Below, piece by piece: positions 50,922 through 59,964 of a DNA stretch of 64,000 nucleotides. The translations under genes and the position numbers were made by a program. The notes beneath the pieces were generated by a model, which was not told the DNA's origin, ran no database searches, and saw only the letters and a program-made list of their open reading frames with translations. Position 1 is the first letter of the stretch. Each line of letters starts with the position of its first letter. Source of the DNA: CAIYRG01 sp036273455 (GTDB lineage: Bacteria; Pseudomonadota; Alphaproteobacteria; Micropepsales; Micropepsaceae); contig DASUHP010000041.1 in the NCBI GenBank assembly GCA_036273455.1, positions 34,369 through 98,368 of the forward strand, written 5' to 3'.

Positions 50922-51311
50922 ATGGCCAAGGCAGCTCCGCGCACGCGCAAGAAAGAGAAGAAGAATGTCGTCACCGGCGTGGCCCATGTGAACGCCACGT
51001 TCAACAATACGATCGTGACGATCACGGACGGGCAGGGCAACACTGTGTCGTGGTCTTCGGCCGGTTCATTGGGGTTCAAGGGTTCGCGCAAGTCGACGCC
51101 CTATGCCGCCCAGGTCGCGGCCGAGGATGCCGCGAAGAAGGCGGTCGAGCACGGCATGCGCACGCTCGAAGTTGAGGTCAGCGGTCCGGGCGCGGGACGC
51201 GAGTCCGCACTGAGGGCGCTGCAGACGGTTGGCTTGAATGTGACCGCCATTCGGGACGTGACGCCCATTCCCCACAATGGCTGCCGCGCGCCCAAGCGCC
51301 GCCGCGTCTGA
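50922..51311 (+). CDS. rpsK: Small ribosomal subunit protein S11
   Basis: A 129-residue 30S platform protein. VVTGVAHVNATFNNTIVTIT, GFKGSRKSTPYAAQVAAEDA and the C-terminal PIPHNGCRAPKRRRV are standard. The frame is open upstream within rpsM, but the ATG at 50922, one base after the rpsM stop, begins MAKAAPRTRKK. Confidence 0.97.
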   Translation: MAKAAPRTRKKEKKNVVTGVAHVNATFNNTIVTITDGQGNTVSWSSAGSLGFKGSRKSTPYAAQVAAEDAAKKAVEHGMRTLEVEVSGPGAGRESALRALQTVGLNVTAIRDVTPIPHNGCRAPKRRRV

Positions 51312-51391
51312 CGACTGGCGAGTACGGAATTTTTTTAGCATCGGACGAATTGGGCGGGCTCGACCCGTCCGGGAAACGATGAGGTAACGAC

Positions 51392-52408
51392 GTGTTTCAG
51401 AAAAATTGGCAAGAACTGATCAAACCCCAGAAGCTCAAAGTGGATTCGGGGCACGAGCACACCCGTGTCGCGACGATTGTTGCCGAACCGCTCGAACGCG
51501 GCTTCGGTCTGACGCTGGGAAACGCCCTGCGGCGCGTGCTGCTGTCGTCGCTTCAGGGCGCCGCGGTGACCGCGATTCAGATCGATGGCGTGCTGCATGA
51601 GTTCTCATCCATCGCCGGCGTGCGCGAGGACGTCACCGACGTCGTGCTGAACGTGAAGCAGATCGCGCTTCGTCTGCATGCGGAAGGTCCGAAGCGTCTG
51701 ACGCTGCGGGCCGACGGTCCGGGTGAAGTCACAGCGGGCCAGATCACGCCGATGGCCGATGTCGAGATTCTCAATCCCAATCTGGTGCTGTGCACGCTCG
51801 ATGAAGGCATTGCACTGCGCATGGAACTGACGGTCGCGACCGGCAAGGGATACGTCCCGGCCGACCGTAACCGTCCGGAAGATGCGCCCATCGGCCTCAT
51901 TCCGGTGGATTCGCTGTTCAGCCCGGTGAAGAAGGTCTCCTACAAGGTCGAGAATACCCGCGAAGGGCAGATTCTCGACTACGACAAGCTCACCATGAGC
52001 CTCGAGACCAATGGCGCCGTATCGCCCGACAACGCCGTAGCCTATGCGGCGCGTATCCTGCAGGATCAGCTTCAGGTCTTCATCAATTTCGAGGAGCCCA
52101 AAGAGCGGGTCACCGACGAAACCAAGCCGGATCTGGCGTTCAATCCCGTGCTGCTCAAGAAAGTCGACGAACTGGAATTGTCGGTGCGTTCAGCCAACTG
52201 CCTCAAGAACGACAACATCGTTTATATCGGCGACCTGATCCAGAAGACGGAAGCGGAAATGCTCCGTACACCGAATTTTGGCCGCAAGTCACTGAATGAG
52301 ATCAAGGCGGTTCTGGCGGAAATGGGCCTGCATCTCGGCATGGAAGTGCCGGGCTGGCCGCCGGAGAATATCGAAGAACTGGCGAAGCGTTACGAAGACC
52401 AATACTGA
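51392..52408 (+). CDS. rpoA: RNA polymerase alpha subunit
   Basis: A 338-residue subunit that dimerises to nucleate polymerase assembly. The N-terminal domain (EPLERGFGLTLGNALRRVLL, SSLQGAAVTAIQIDGVLHEF) and the C-terminal domain (LSVRSANCLKNDNIVYIGDL, RTPNFGRKSLNEIKAVL) are both intact. The start is GTG with GAGGTAA upstream. No rpsD lies between rpsK and rpoA, as is normal for alphaproteobacteria. A large palindromic element follows. Confidence 0.98.
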   Translation: MFQKNWQELIKPQKLKVDSGHEHTRVATIVAEPLERGFGLTLGNALRRVLLSSLQGAAVTAIQIDGVLHEFSSIAGVREDVTDVVLNVKQIALRLHAEGPKRLTLRADGPGEVTAGQITPMADVEILNPNLVLCTLDEGIALRMELTVATGKGYVPADRNRPEDAPIGLIPVDSLFSPVKKVSYKVENTREGQILDYDKLTMSLETNGAVSPDNAVAYAARILQDQLQVFINFEEPKERVTDETKPDLAFNPVLLKKVDELELSVRSANCLKNDNIVYIGDLIQKTEAEMLRTPNFGRKSLNEIKAVLAEMGLHLGMEVPGWPPENIEELAKRYEDQY

Positions 52409-52410
52409 GT

Positions 52411-52493
52411 CCCACCTCTCCCCCTGGGGAGAGGGCGGCGCACCCGCACATAGCTTGTTATGTGCGGGTTGGCGCGCCGGGTGAGGGGAGAGT
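52411..52493. repeat. Mosaic palindromic element between rpoA and rplQ
   Basis: CCTCTCCCC (52415-52423)/GGGGAGAGG (52426-52434) is followed by a perfect 11-bp hairpin ACCCGCACATA (52442-52452)/TATGTGCGGGT (52459-52469) and a GGGTGAGGGGAGAG tail that can pair back with the first arm. It is the same architecture as at 21460 and 31187. Confidence 0.7.
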
Positions 52494-52518
52494 TAATGAG
52501 GTTGATGAGGGGAATGCC

Positions 52519-52950
52519 ATGCGTCACCTGAAATCGGGCCGGCGGCTGAACCGCAGTTCGGCACATCGCGAGGCGATGTTTGCCAATATGGCCTGCGCTC
52601 TGATCAAGCATGAGCAGATCAAGACGACCCTGCCGAAGGCAAAAGACCTTCGTCCGATCGTCGAGAAACTGGTCACCGCCGCGAAGAATGGCAAAGGCAA
52701 CCTGCATGCCCGCCGGCTGGCATTGTCGCGCGTCGGAGATGCCGCCATGGTCAGCAAACTGTTCGACGTGTTGGGCCCGCGCTATGCTGAGCGCAATGGC
52801 GGGTATCTGCGCATCATCAAGGCGGGTTTCCGTTATGGCGATCGTGCCGCCATGGCCGTGATCGAATTTGTCGATCGCGACACCGAGGCCAAGGGCAAGG
52901 ACTCCGGACCGGTCGAAACCGACGAAGCCGAAGAAGCCCCCGCCAGCTGA
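52519..52950 (+). CDS. rplQ: Large ribosomal subunit protein L17
   Basis: A 143-residue protein near the exit tunnel. MRHLKSGRRLNRSSAHREAM, KTTLPKAKDLRPIVEKLVTA and NGGYLRIIKAGFRYGDRAAM are standard, with an acidic tail. The ATG at 52519 after GAGGGG is the family start; the frame is open upstream into the palindromic element. Last gene of the ribosomal block. Confidence 0.97.
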   Translation: MRHLKSGRRLNRSSAHREAMFANMACALIKHEQIKTTLPKAKDLRPIVEKLVTAAKNGKGNLHARRLALSRVGDAAMVSKLFDVLGPRYAERNGGYLRIIKAGFRYGDRAAMAVIEFVDRDTEAKGKDSGPVETDEAEEAPAS

Positions 52951-52974
52951 CATTTTTCATTTGTGGCGGGATCG

Positions 52975-53646
52975 TTATGCGATTCCGCCCAACAATCCCC
53001 GGACCAGCCAATCGGCCGGACGCTGCACCAGCACGCCGAATATATCGAGCCCAAGCCCGGTGCGGGCCGAGATCAGCGGTACAACGATCAGGACCAGCAA
53101 CAGCAGCGCCATCCCGTACCGCCCAAACGCCAGATAGCGCCGCATCAGACCAGCCGGCATGAAGGCCGCGAGCACTTTGCTTCCGTCCAGCGGCGGCAGG
53201 GGCAGCAGGTTGAAAATCGCCAGCACCACATTGAGCTGCACGGACAGCAGGATTGCTTCCCGGACCAAATCCGGATTGGCCCCGGAATTTGTTCCCACGC
53301 CATAAATCAGTCCTGCCGACAACAGCGCCAGCAGAATGTTCATGCCCGGGCCTGCAGCGGCCACCAGCAGCATGTCGCGACGGGGGTGGCGCAGCGCGCC
53401 GAAATTCACCGGAACCGGCTTGGCATAACCGAACAGGAAACCGGCATGAGAAAAGATCAGTAGCAGCGGCAGAATAATCGTGCCGAACAGATCAATGTGC
53501 TTGAGCGGATTGAGCGTCAGGCGCCCCGCGAGTTTGGCCGTATCGTCGCCACAGAAGAGCGCGACGAAGCCATGCGCCGCTTCATGCAATGTGACGGCAA
53601 GCACGATGGGAATGGCCAGGACAGCAATTTCAATGAGTGTGTTCAC
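52975..53646 (-). CDS. M50-family membrane zinc metalloprotease (site-2 protease-like)
   Basis: A 223-residue polytopic membrane protein. The zinc motif HEAAH lies in the first membrane segment (VTLHEAAHGFVALFCGD), and the second part of the site is LPLPPLDGSKVLAA, the N/LPxxxLDG type of YwhC/SREBP-like proteases. An AAAGPGMNILLALLSAG helix lies between. It lacks a PDZ domain, so it is the compact type rather than RseP. The substrate is unknown. It is divergent from the Do-type protease gene, with 138 bases between them. Confidence 0.88.
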   Translation of the reverse strand: MNTLIEIAVLAIPIVLAVTLHEAAHGFVALFCGDDTAKLAGRLTLNPLKHIDLFGTIILPLLLIFSHAGFLFGYAKPVPVNFGALRHPRRDMLLVAAAGPGMNILLALLSAGLIYGVGTNSGANPDLVREAILLSVQLNVVLAIFNLLPLPPLDGSKVLAAFMPAGLMRRYLAFGRYGMALLLLVLIVVPLISARTGLGLDIFGVLVQRPADWLVRGLLGGIA

Positions 53647-53784
53647 GCACGGGCCGGGGTTGATGGCGATTCGGCAGAGTGTTGCAGGAAATTAACCGTG
53701 TCCAGACCAGGATTGGGGGGACAACTCCGCCCTTTATTCGCCGTAACTGGCGACTATATCCCGCGTCGAAAGCTGGAGGGTGCA

Positions 53785-55143
53785 ATGCGGCTGGCGTTTG
53801 CGGTCTTGCTTGGTGTCGGGGTCGTTTCCAGTGCCGGCGCGGCCGACCGGGTACTTCCGCAGAGCCCCGCGCAAATTCAACTCTCCTTCGCGCCAGTCGT
53901 ATCAAAGGTCACGCCCGCTGTCGTCAATGTTTACGCGCGCCGCGTCATTCGCCAGCCGGTGAATCCCCTGTTCCAGCAATTCTTCGGTGAGGGCGCGATG
54001 CGAAGCCGCGTTGAGCAATCGCTCGGTTCCGGCGTCATCGTTCGCCCCGACGGCATTATCGTCACCAACAATCACGTCATAGAGGGTGGCCAGGACATTC
54101 AGGTCGCACTGCCGGACCGCCGCGAATTTCAGGCCAGAGTGGTGTTGGCCGATCCGCGCACCGACCTTGCTGTCCTTCGCATCGACACCAAAGGAGAGAA
54201 ACTGCCGGCGCTCGAACTCGGCGATAGCGACAAATTGCAGGTGGGCGACCTTGTGCTTGCGATCGGCGATCCTTTTGGTGTCGGCCAGACCGTGACCAGC
54301 GGTATCGTGTCGGCTCTCGCCCGCTCCAATGGCGGTGCCTCCGATTACCAGTTCTTCATCCAGACCGACGCCGCGATCAATCCCGGCAATTCAGGTGGCG
54401 CGCTGGTCAGCATGGACGGCAGGCTGATCGGGATCAATTCGTCCATCGTTTCCTCATCCGGCGGCAATATCGGAATTGGTTTCGCGATCCCGTCGAATAT
54501 GGCCCGCATCGTCGTCGATGGTGCGCTTGGTGGCGGCATCAAGCGTCCATGGTTCGGCGCCGACGGTCAGGCCGTAACCGCGGATATCAGCAAAGCGCTC
54601 GGACTGCAGCGCCCGGACGGCGTTCTAGTGTCACAGGTCTATCCACAAAGCCCCGCGGCACAGGCCGGGCTCGTCAAGGGCGATGTCGTTCTGGCGATCG
54701 ATGGGTTCCCGATCACCGATTCGAATGCGCTCCGCTATCGTGTGGTGACACATCACCCCGGTGATGCGGTCAATATAAAATACTGGCGTTCCGGTTCGTT
54801 GCGCGAGACGACAACCAAAATTACGCTGCCGCCGGACCAGGGCCGTGATGAAGAAGCCATCACCACCCTGAATCCCATGCAGGGCGCCAAAGTCGCCAAT
54901 ATCACCCCCGCATTGGCCGACGAGATGCAAATGGATTTGATGGCCAAAGGCGTCGTCGTGACGAATGTCCGCGACGGCACGCAGGCCGCCCGTTTCGGAA
55001 TCCAGACCGGAGACATCGTCCGCCAGTTGAATGGGACCAGCATCACCAGCGTGGCACAGCTGAAACGCGGACTTGCCGCCGCCGACTCGTGGCAGATGTC
55101 GGTCCAGCGCGGTGATCGTATCCTGCAACTGGACGTCCAGTAG
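53785..55143 (+). CDS. degP: Periplasmic serine protease/chaperone, Do (DegP/DegQ) family
   Basis: A 452-residue exported protease for damaged envelope proteins. A signal peptide of about 20 residues (LAFAVLLGVGVVSSAGAA) is followed by a trypsin-like domain with triad H97 (TNNHVIEGG), D127 (DPRTDLAVLRI) and S203 (NPGNSGGALVS). Two PDZ domains follow (about 270-350 and 380-450; RPDGVLVSQVYPQSPAAQAG, GVVVTNVRDGTQAARFGI). The frame is open 96 codons upstream, overlapping the divergent protease, but the ATG at 53785 has TGGAGGG and a signal peptide. DegP and DegQ types are not separable here. Confidence 0.92.
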   Translation: MRLAFAVLLGVGVVSSAGAADRVLPQSPAQIQLSFAPVVSKVTPAVVNVYARRVIRQPVNPLFQQFFGEGAMRSRVEQSLGSGVIVRPDGIIVTNNHVIEGGQDIQVALPDRREFQARVVLADPRTDLAVLRIDTKGEKLPALELGDSDKLQVGDLVLAIGDPFGVGQTVTSGIVSALARSNGGASDYQFFIQTDAAINPGNSGGALVSMDGRLIGINSSIVSSSGGNIGIGFAIPSNMARIVVDGALGGGIKRPWFGADGQAVTADISKALGLQRPDGVLVSQVYPQSPAAQAGLVKGDVVLAIDGFPITDSNALRYRVVTHHPGDAVNIKYWRSGSLRETTTKITLPPDQGRDEEAITTLNPMQGAKVANITPALADEMQMDLMAKGVVVTNVRDGTQAARFGIQTGDIVRQLNGTSITSVAQLKRGLAAADSWQMSVQRGDRILQLDVQ

Positions 55144-55266
55144 TCTTCCGGCCTCTTTTTTCTCGATCCCCCGCTTTGTGGGGGAACGTGTCATCCCTAG
55201 CCCCAACGCGGCGAAGGAGGACGGAAGGGCGTTTTGAAGTACGCGAGCTGCTATACGTTCACCTGA

Positions 55267-56574
55267 ATGACCGACCTTTTTACCGCCGCCGGTATGGATA
55301 AGGACGCGCCGCGTCCTCTTGCCGACCGTCTGCGCCCGAAAAACCTTGGCGAGGTTGTCGGTCAGGATCATCTGCTCGGACCCGAAGCTCCGCTCGGCCG
55401 GATGATCGCGGCGGGACGATTGTCGTCGCTCATCCTCTGGGGCCCGCCGGGCACCGGCAAAACCACCATTGCCCGGTTGCTCTCGACTGTGTTCCAGCTC
55501 AATTTTGTCCAGCTTTCGGCGGTGTTTTCCGGCGTTGCCGACTTGAAGAAGACCTTCGAGGCCGCCCGCGCGCGCCGCAAGCTAGGCGAAGGCACACTTC
55601 TGTTTGTCGACGAAATCCACCGCTTCAACCGGGCGCAGCAGGATTCCTTCCTGCCGGTGATCGAAGACGGAACCGTGACTTTGGTCGGGGCGACGACCGA
55701 AAATCCGTCTTTCGAGCTTAATGGCGCGTTGCTATCGCGCGCAAAAGTTCTGGTTCTGCGCCGGCTGACGGATGACGATCTGGAACTGTTGCTGCAGCGA
55801 GGCGAACAGTTCTTTGGCCGCGCGCTTCCGCTCGACGAACCGGCGCGCGCGACCTTGCGCGCCATGGCCGACGGCGACGGCCGCTATCTGCTGAATCTCG
55901 CCGAGGAATTGGCGGAGATCGCGACCGATACGCCGCTGGATACGGCTGCGCTCATTATGACCGTGCAAAAGCGCGCGCCGCTTTACGACAAGACACGTGA
56001 CGAGCATTACAACCTGATCTCGGCACTCCACAAATCGATCCGCGGTTCGGATCCGGACGCGGCACTGTATTGGCTGGCGCGCATGCTGGCCGGTGGAGAA
56101 TCGCCGCTTTACATTGCCCGCCGCCTGGTGCGTGCGGCGTCGGAAGATATCGGCCTGGCCGATCCGGGGGCGCTGGAACAGGCGCTTGCCGCGAGGGATG
56201 CCTTCGATTTCCTCGGCTCGCCGGAAGGCGAACTGGCGCTGGCGCAGGCGGTCGCGTACCTCGCAACGGCGCCGAAATCGAATGCGGTTTACGTGGCGAT
56301 GGCGGCTGCCAAAGACGCGGCGCGCGAACATGGATCGCTTGTTCCACCGGCCCATATCCTGAATGCGCCGACCGGGCTAATGCGTGAACTTGGTTACGGC
56401 GCCAATTACCAGTACGACCACGCCTCCGAAGACGCGTTTTCGGGGCAGAATTACTTTCCCGAAGGAATGGACCGGCAGGAATTCTACCGCCCGACCGGCA
56501 GGGGCTTCGAAAAGGACATTGCCCAGCGCCTGGCCCACTGGTCGCGGCTGCGCGCAAGCAAAGCCGGAAAATGA
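55267..56574 (+). CDS. rarA: Replication-associated recombination protein A (MgsA/RarA AAA ATPase)
   Basis: A 435-residue clamp-loader-like ATPase acting at stalled replication forks. Walker A is GPPGTGKTT (59-67), Walker B FVDEIHRFNRAQQD, sensor 1 VGATTENPSFELN, and the C-terminal tetramerisation region has SLVPPAHILNAPTGLMRELG and NYFPEGM. Length is normal. Its stop overlaps the start of the RluC-family gene (ATGA), so they are co-translated. Confidence 0.95.
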   Translation: MTDLFTAAGMDKDAPRPLADRLRPKNLGEVVGQDHLLGPEAPLGRMIAAGRLSSLILWGPPGTGKTTIARLLSTVFQLNFVQLSAVFSGVADLKKTFEAARARRKLGEGTLLFVDEIHRFNRAQQDSFLPVIEDGTVTLVGATTENPSFELNGALLSRAKVLVLRRLTDDDLELLLQRGEQFFGRALPLDEPARATLRAMADGDGRYLLNLAEELAEIATDTPLDTAALIMTVQKRAPLYDKTRDEHYNLISALHKSIRGSDPDAALYWLARMLAGGESPLYIARRLVRAASEDIGLADPGALEQALAARDAFDFLGSPEGELALAQAVAYLATAPKSNAVYVAMAAAKDAAREHGSLVPPAHILNAPTGLMRELGYGANYQYDHASEDAFSGQNYFPEGMDRQEFYRPTGRGFEKDIAQRLAHWSRLRASKAGK

Positions 56575-57557
56575 CTGAGGGGATCGCTGTCGCTGACGAT
56601 GAGGAGGGCTTGCGACTGGACCGGTGGTTCAGGCGTCACTATCCCGCGCTTGGTCACGGTGCCCTCGAGAAGCTCCTGCGCAGCGGTCAGGTTCGCATCG
56701 ACGGCAAACGCGTCCGCGCTTCCGAACGTATTCAGCGCGGCCAGCTCATTCGCATCCCGCCGCAGCTTGCGCATCTGCCGGCCAAACATACAGCGCCGGC
56801 GAATCCTGTCAGTGACCGGGACTCTGCCTGGCTGCGCAGCCTGGTGATTTATGAGGACGCCTCGGTGATCGTGCTGAACAAGCCGAGCGGCATTCCGACC
56901 CAGGGCGGCTCGGGCGTTACCCGCCACATCGACGGGTTGCTGCCGGCGCTGCAGGGCAAAAAAAATCAGCGGCCCCGGCTGGTTCACCGGCTCGACCGCG
57001 ACACTTCCGGCGTGCTGGTTGTCGCACGGACCGTTCCGGCGGCTTCGGCGCTGTCGCTCTCCCTGCGGCAGCGAGATGCCGGAAAGACGTATTGGGCGCT
57101 GACCAAGGGCGTGCCAAGTCCGCTCCGCGGAACCATTCGCCTGGCGCTGGACAAGCAGCCGGGATTTGGACCGCGCGGCACGGATGAGCGCATGGTCGTG
57201 ATGGAGGAGGGGAGTGACACGGGGAAGGTCGCGGTCACCCGCTACGCGGTGATCGAGGCGGCCGCGGACCGTTTCGCCTGGGTTGCCTTGCGGCCGATCA
57301 CCGGTCGAACCCATCAGCTGCGGGCCCATCTCGCCCATATCGGCACGCCGATTGTCGGCGATCTCAAATATGGTGGTGATGCCGCAGCCGGGCAGGGGGA
57401 ACTGGAGAACCGCCTGCATCTGCATGCCCGTTCGATCGATATCGCCCACCCTGACGGCGGGCGGCTTTCGGTTGAGGCGCCGCTCCCGCCCCACATGCTG
57501 CACGCGTGGAAGTTGTTCGGTTTCGATCCGGATCGCGTTTTGGCTGTTTTCACGTGA
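56571..57557 (+). CDS. rluC: Ribosomal large subunit pseudouridine synthase, RluC/RluD family
   Basis: A 328-residue enzyme. An N-terminal S4 RNA-binding domain (RLDRWFRRHYPALGHGALEK, LLRSGQVRIDGKRV) precedes the synthase domain with catalytic D142 in HRLDRDTSGVLVVA, plus GRTHQLRAHLAHIGTPIVGD. It makes pseudouridines in 23S rRNA; RluC is favoured by the sequence style but RluD is not excluded. It is coupled to rarA and to the ATP12 gene by four-base overlaps. Confidence 0.9.
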   Translation: MTEGIAVADDEEGLRLDRWFRRHYPALGHGALEKLLRSGQVRIDGKRVRASERIQRGQLIRIPPQLAHLPAKHTAPANPVSDRDSAWLRSLVIYEDASVIVLNKPSGIPTQGGSGVTRHIDGLLPALQGKKNQRPRLVHRLDRDTSGVLVVARTVPAASALSLSLRQRDAGKTYWALTKGVPSPLRGTIRLALDKQPGFGPRGTDERMVVMEEGSDTGKVAVTRYAVIEAAADRFAWVALRPITGRTHQLRAHLAHIGTPIVGDLKYGGDAAAGQGELENRLHLHARSIDIAHPDGGRLSVEAPLPPHMLHAWKLFGFDPDRVLAVFT

Positions 57558-58267
57558 TCAAACGGCCGAAGCGATTCTACAAAACTGTCCAGATCGACGA
57601 GCTTGCTTCCGGTCATTGGCAGGTCCGGTTGGACGGATGGGGGGCCAAAACGCCCGCCGGAAACGCATTGGATCTTCCGACCCGCGCCCTTGCCGGCGCG
57701 ATTGCCGCGGAGTGGGATGCCCAGACCGGAGAAATCCGTCCCGAAACCATGTCGCTGACCCGGCTTGCCAACGCCGCAATCGATCGTATTGCGGCCCAAC
57801 GGCAGACGGCGGTCGAGGAACTGATGAGGTTCGCTGCAAACGACCTGCTCTGCTTCCGGGCGCCGGCACCTGAACGGCTCGTCGAAGTCGAGGCCGCAGC
57901 CTGGGACCCGCTGCTCGAATGGCTGGCCGATGAGTACGGGGTGCTCCTCAGGACCGGTACCTGCATTGCCGCGGTTCAGCAGGACCCGGATGATCTGGGT
58001 ACGCTGGAATCTTTCCTGCTTCGCTTCGACGAATTTTCGCTGGCCGGAATCGTCGCTGCTGCGCAACTGCTCGGCTCGGCTGTTTTGGCACTCGCCCTGT
58101 TCGAGAGACGAATTGATCCCGATCAAGCCATTGCGGCCGCTGAAGTTGACAGTGCCTACCAGCAGCGGGTCTGGGGCGAGGACCCCTTACTCGTGTCCCG
58201 CAACGCCAAGCGGTTATTCGAACTATCTGTTATTGCTCAGTTTTTCGGCTTTGCCCGGGCGGTTTGA
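57554..58267 (+). CDS. ATP12-family F1-ATPase assembly chaperone
   Basis: A 237-residue protein. KRPKRFYKTVQIDELASGHW, the VRLDGWGAKTPAGNALDLPT segment, EWDAQTGEIRPETMSLTRLA and VWGEDPLLVSRNAKR match ATP12, which binds the free F1 alpha subunit during ATP synthase assembly in alphaproteobacteria and mitochondria. The start is GTG overlapping the upstream stop (GTGA). In many relatives a HAD-family hydrolase gene lies between the pseudouridine synthase and ATP12; it is missing here. Confidence 0.9.
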   Translation: MIKRPKRFYKTVQIDELASGHWQVRLDGWGAKTPAGNALDLPTRALAGAIAAEWDAQTGEIRPETMSLTRLANAAIDRIAAQRQTAVEELMRFAANDLLCFRAPAPERLVEVEAAAWDPLLEWLADEYGVLLRTGTCIAAVQQDPDDLGTLESFLLRFDEFSLAGIVAAAQLLGSAVLALALFERRIDPDQAIAAAEVDSAYQQRVWGEDPLLVSRNAKRLFELSVIAQFFGFARAV

Positions 58268-58298
58268 CGGAGCCTGAGCTTCAGCTAGAATTTGGCCC

Positions 58299-58922
58299 AT
58301 GCAGGTCGTCCCCATCCGGGCCAGAAAAGCCATTCCGACTGGCAAGCGCGCTCAGGGCAAAGCGGCGAACCGGCGTATCATTCTCGACGCCGCCAAACGC
58401 GTGTTTGCCCAGATGGGCTACAACACGGCCAAGGTGCGCGACATCATTCGCGCGACACCGCTTGCCTCCGGCACCTTCTACAATTACTTCCGGTCCAAGG
58501 AGGAAGTATTCCAGGCGCTGTGTGATGAGGCTGCCCGCAGTGTCGGTCCGGCGATGCGCGAGGCCCGGCACAAGGCAAAAAACTCGGAGACATTCTTCTA
58601 CGGTACTTTCAAGGCATTTTTCGCCCATATCGCCGAGCGCCGTGCCAGTGGCGTCGGTCCCGACCCTCTCCTCAACCAGCCGGCGACGCTCGGCGTTGTC
58701 GCGCTGAAACAGGACATTCAGAACGCGATTTCGCGAGGGGTCTTGCCGCCGGTGAACGCAGAAGTCCTCGCCGCTGCAATGTGGGGAGTGGCGTCCGGAC
58801 TTTCGGACGCGCTGGCCGAATGGTCAGATGTCGATGATGCCGCGCGCTCGGCGGCGGCTTTCATGCTACAGGGTTTCCGCGCTCTTGGCGCTGAACCCAA
58901 ACCCGTTGCGGTGAACTACTAA
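58299..58922 (+). CDS. TetR-family transcriptional regulator
   Basis: A 207-residue repressor-type protein. After a basic N-terminal tail, the helix-turn-helix lies at about residues 43-66 (TAKVRDIIRATPLASGTFYN, YFRSKEEVFQALCDEAA). The C-terminal ligand/dimer domain is unlike any specific family I recognise. It starts 31 bases after ATP12 and could be read through from it. The adjacent acylphosphatase gene, seven bases downstream, may be co-transcribed. The regulated genes are unknown. Confidence 0.9.
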   Translation: MQVVPIRARKAIPTGKRAQGKAANRRIILDAAKRVFAQMGYNTAKVRDIIRATPLASGTFYNYFRSKEEVFQALCDEAARSVGPAMREARHKAKNSETFFYGTFKAFFAHIAERRASGVGPDPLLNQPATLGVVALKQDIQNAISRGVLPPVNAEVLAAAMWGVASGLSDALAEWSDVDDAARSAAAFMLQGFRALGAEPKPVAVNY

Positions 58923-58928
58923 GTCTCC

Positions 58929-59219
58929 ATGGCTGCCGACGAAATCACGACAATGAACATCCGGATCGAAGGCCGGGTCCAGGGCTGCGGCTTTCGGGAC
59001 TTTGCGATGCGCGAAGCCAATGGACGCAAGCTGAAGGGCTGGGTACGGAACCGCTCCGACGGCTCGGTCGAGGCTCTCGCCCATGGCCCGACGCGCACCG
59101 TCGAGGAATTCATCGCCGTCTGCATCAAAGGCCCAAACGGGGCAAACGTCACCTCTGTCGATCTTCAGCCGGCCGAGCCACCCGAATCGCTTGGCTTCGT
59201 TCGCCGTCCCAGCGTTTAA
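58929..59219 (+). CDS. Acylphosphatase
   Basis: A 96-residue enzyme hydrolysing acyl-phosphate bonds. The active-site loop is RVQGCGFRDFAMREA with R23, and N41 lies in GWVRNRSDGSVEA. The residue usually Val in VQGVGFR is Cys here, which should be tolerated. It follows the TetR gene by six bases and overlaps the end of the convergent lipB by four bases. Confidence 0.93.
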   Translation: MAADEITTMNIRIEGRVQGCGFRDFAMREANGRKLKGWVRNRSDGSVEALAHGPTRTVEEFIAVCIKGPNGANVTSVDLQPAEPPESLGFVRRPSV

Positions 59220-59884
59220 CTGACCTCACGTAGAGGCCCGAAGACCTCCTCAAATGCGTGGCGGAGCGCGTCATCGACGCTGGCCATACTGGCTGGGATG
59301 CCGAGCGCGGCGAGACTGGTCACGCCAAAATTCTCGTCGCGGATGCCGCATGGCACAATGCCGCCGAAATGCCTGAGATCCGGATCCACATTCAGGCTGA
59401 TGCCGTGGAAACTGATCCAGTGGCGTAACCGCACGCCGATGGCCGCGATCTTGTCCTCTGTTCCGTCGCCGTGAACGACCCAGATGCCGACCCTCCCGCT
59501 GCGGCGTTGTCCACTGACGCCGAAGCGACCCAATGTGCGGATGAGCCACTCTTCCAGATCTTCGACATAGCGCCGGACATCCGGCCGCCGGCGACCCAGG
59601 TCCAGCATCACATAGGCAACCCGCTGCCCCGGCCCGTGATAGGTATATTGGCCGCCGCGGCCCGACTGAAAAACCGGAAACCGGCTGTCGATCAGATCTC
59701 CGGATTTCGCGCTGGTGCCGGCTGTGTAGAGCGGCGGGTGCTCCAGCAGCCACACGCGTTCGGGCGCGAGTCCGCGACGGATGGCTTCAACCCGCGATTC
59801 CATCTCTGCGACCGCCGGCTCATAGCCGGTCAGTCCAGGTTCGACCTTCCAGTCGATGGCGTCGGGTAACGGGTCTGCACTCAT
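59216..59884 (-). CDS. lipB: Octanoyl-[ACP]:protein N-octanoyltransferase
   Basis: A 222-residue enzyme moving octanoate from ACP to lipoyl-domain lysines, first step of lipoate synthesis for pyruvate and 2-oxoglutarate dehydrogenases. GRGGQYTYHGPGQRVAYVML, the catalytic K145 (EDKIAAIGVRLRHW) and C179 (GIVPCGIRD) are present. The ATG at 59884 is a normal start. It is convergent with the acylphosphatase gene, overlapping by four bases. Confidence 0.96.
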   Translation of the reverse strand: MSADPLPDAIDWKVEPGLTGYEPAVAEMESRVEAIRRGLAPERVWLLEHPPLYTAGTSAKSGDLIDSRFPVFQSGRGGQYTYHGPGQRVAYVMLDLGRRRPDVRRYVEDLEEWLIRTLGRFGVSGQRRSGRVGIWVVHGDGTEDKIAAIGVRLRHWISFHGISLNVDPDLRHFGGIVPCGIRDENFGVTSLAALGIPASMASVDDALRHAFEEVFGPLREVS

Positions 59885-59964
59885 GGTGGCTCGGAGCTTA
59901 GCTGATATGTAGTCCGGGCAAGCCAGTATTGTATGGTCGGGACGTCGCGGCCTGGGAGTCTCCG

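Noticed and set aside
55165..55190. Terminator after the Do-type protease gene (CCCCCGCTTTGTGGGGG)
   Set aside because: The stem is short and the T-run lies before it rather than after it on the plus strand.
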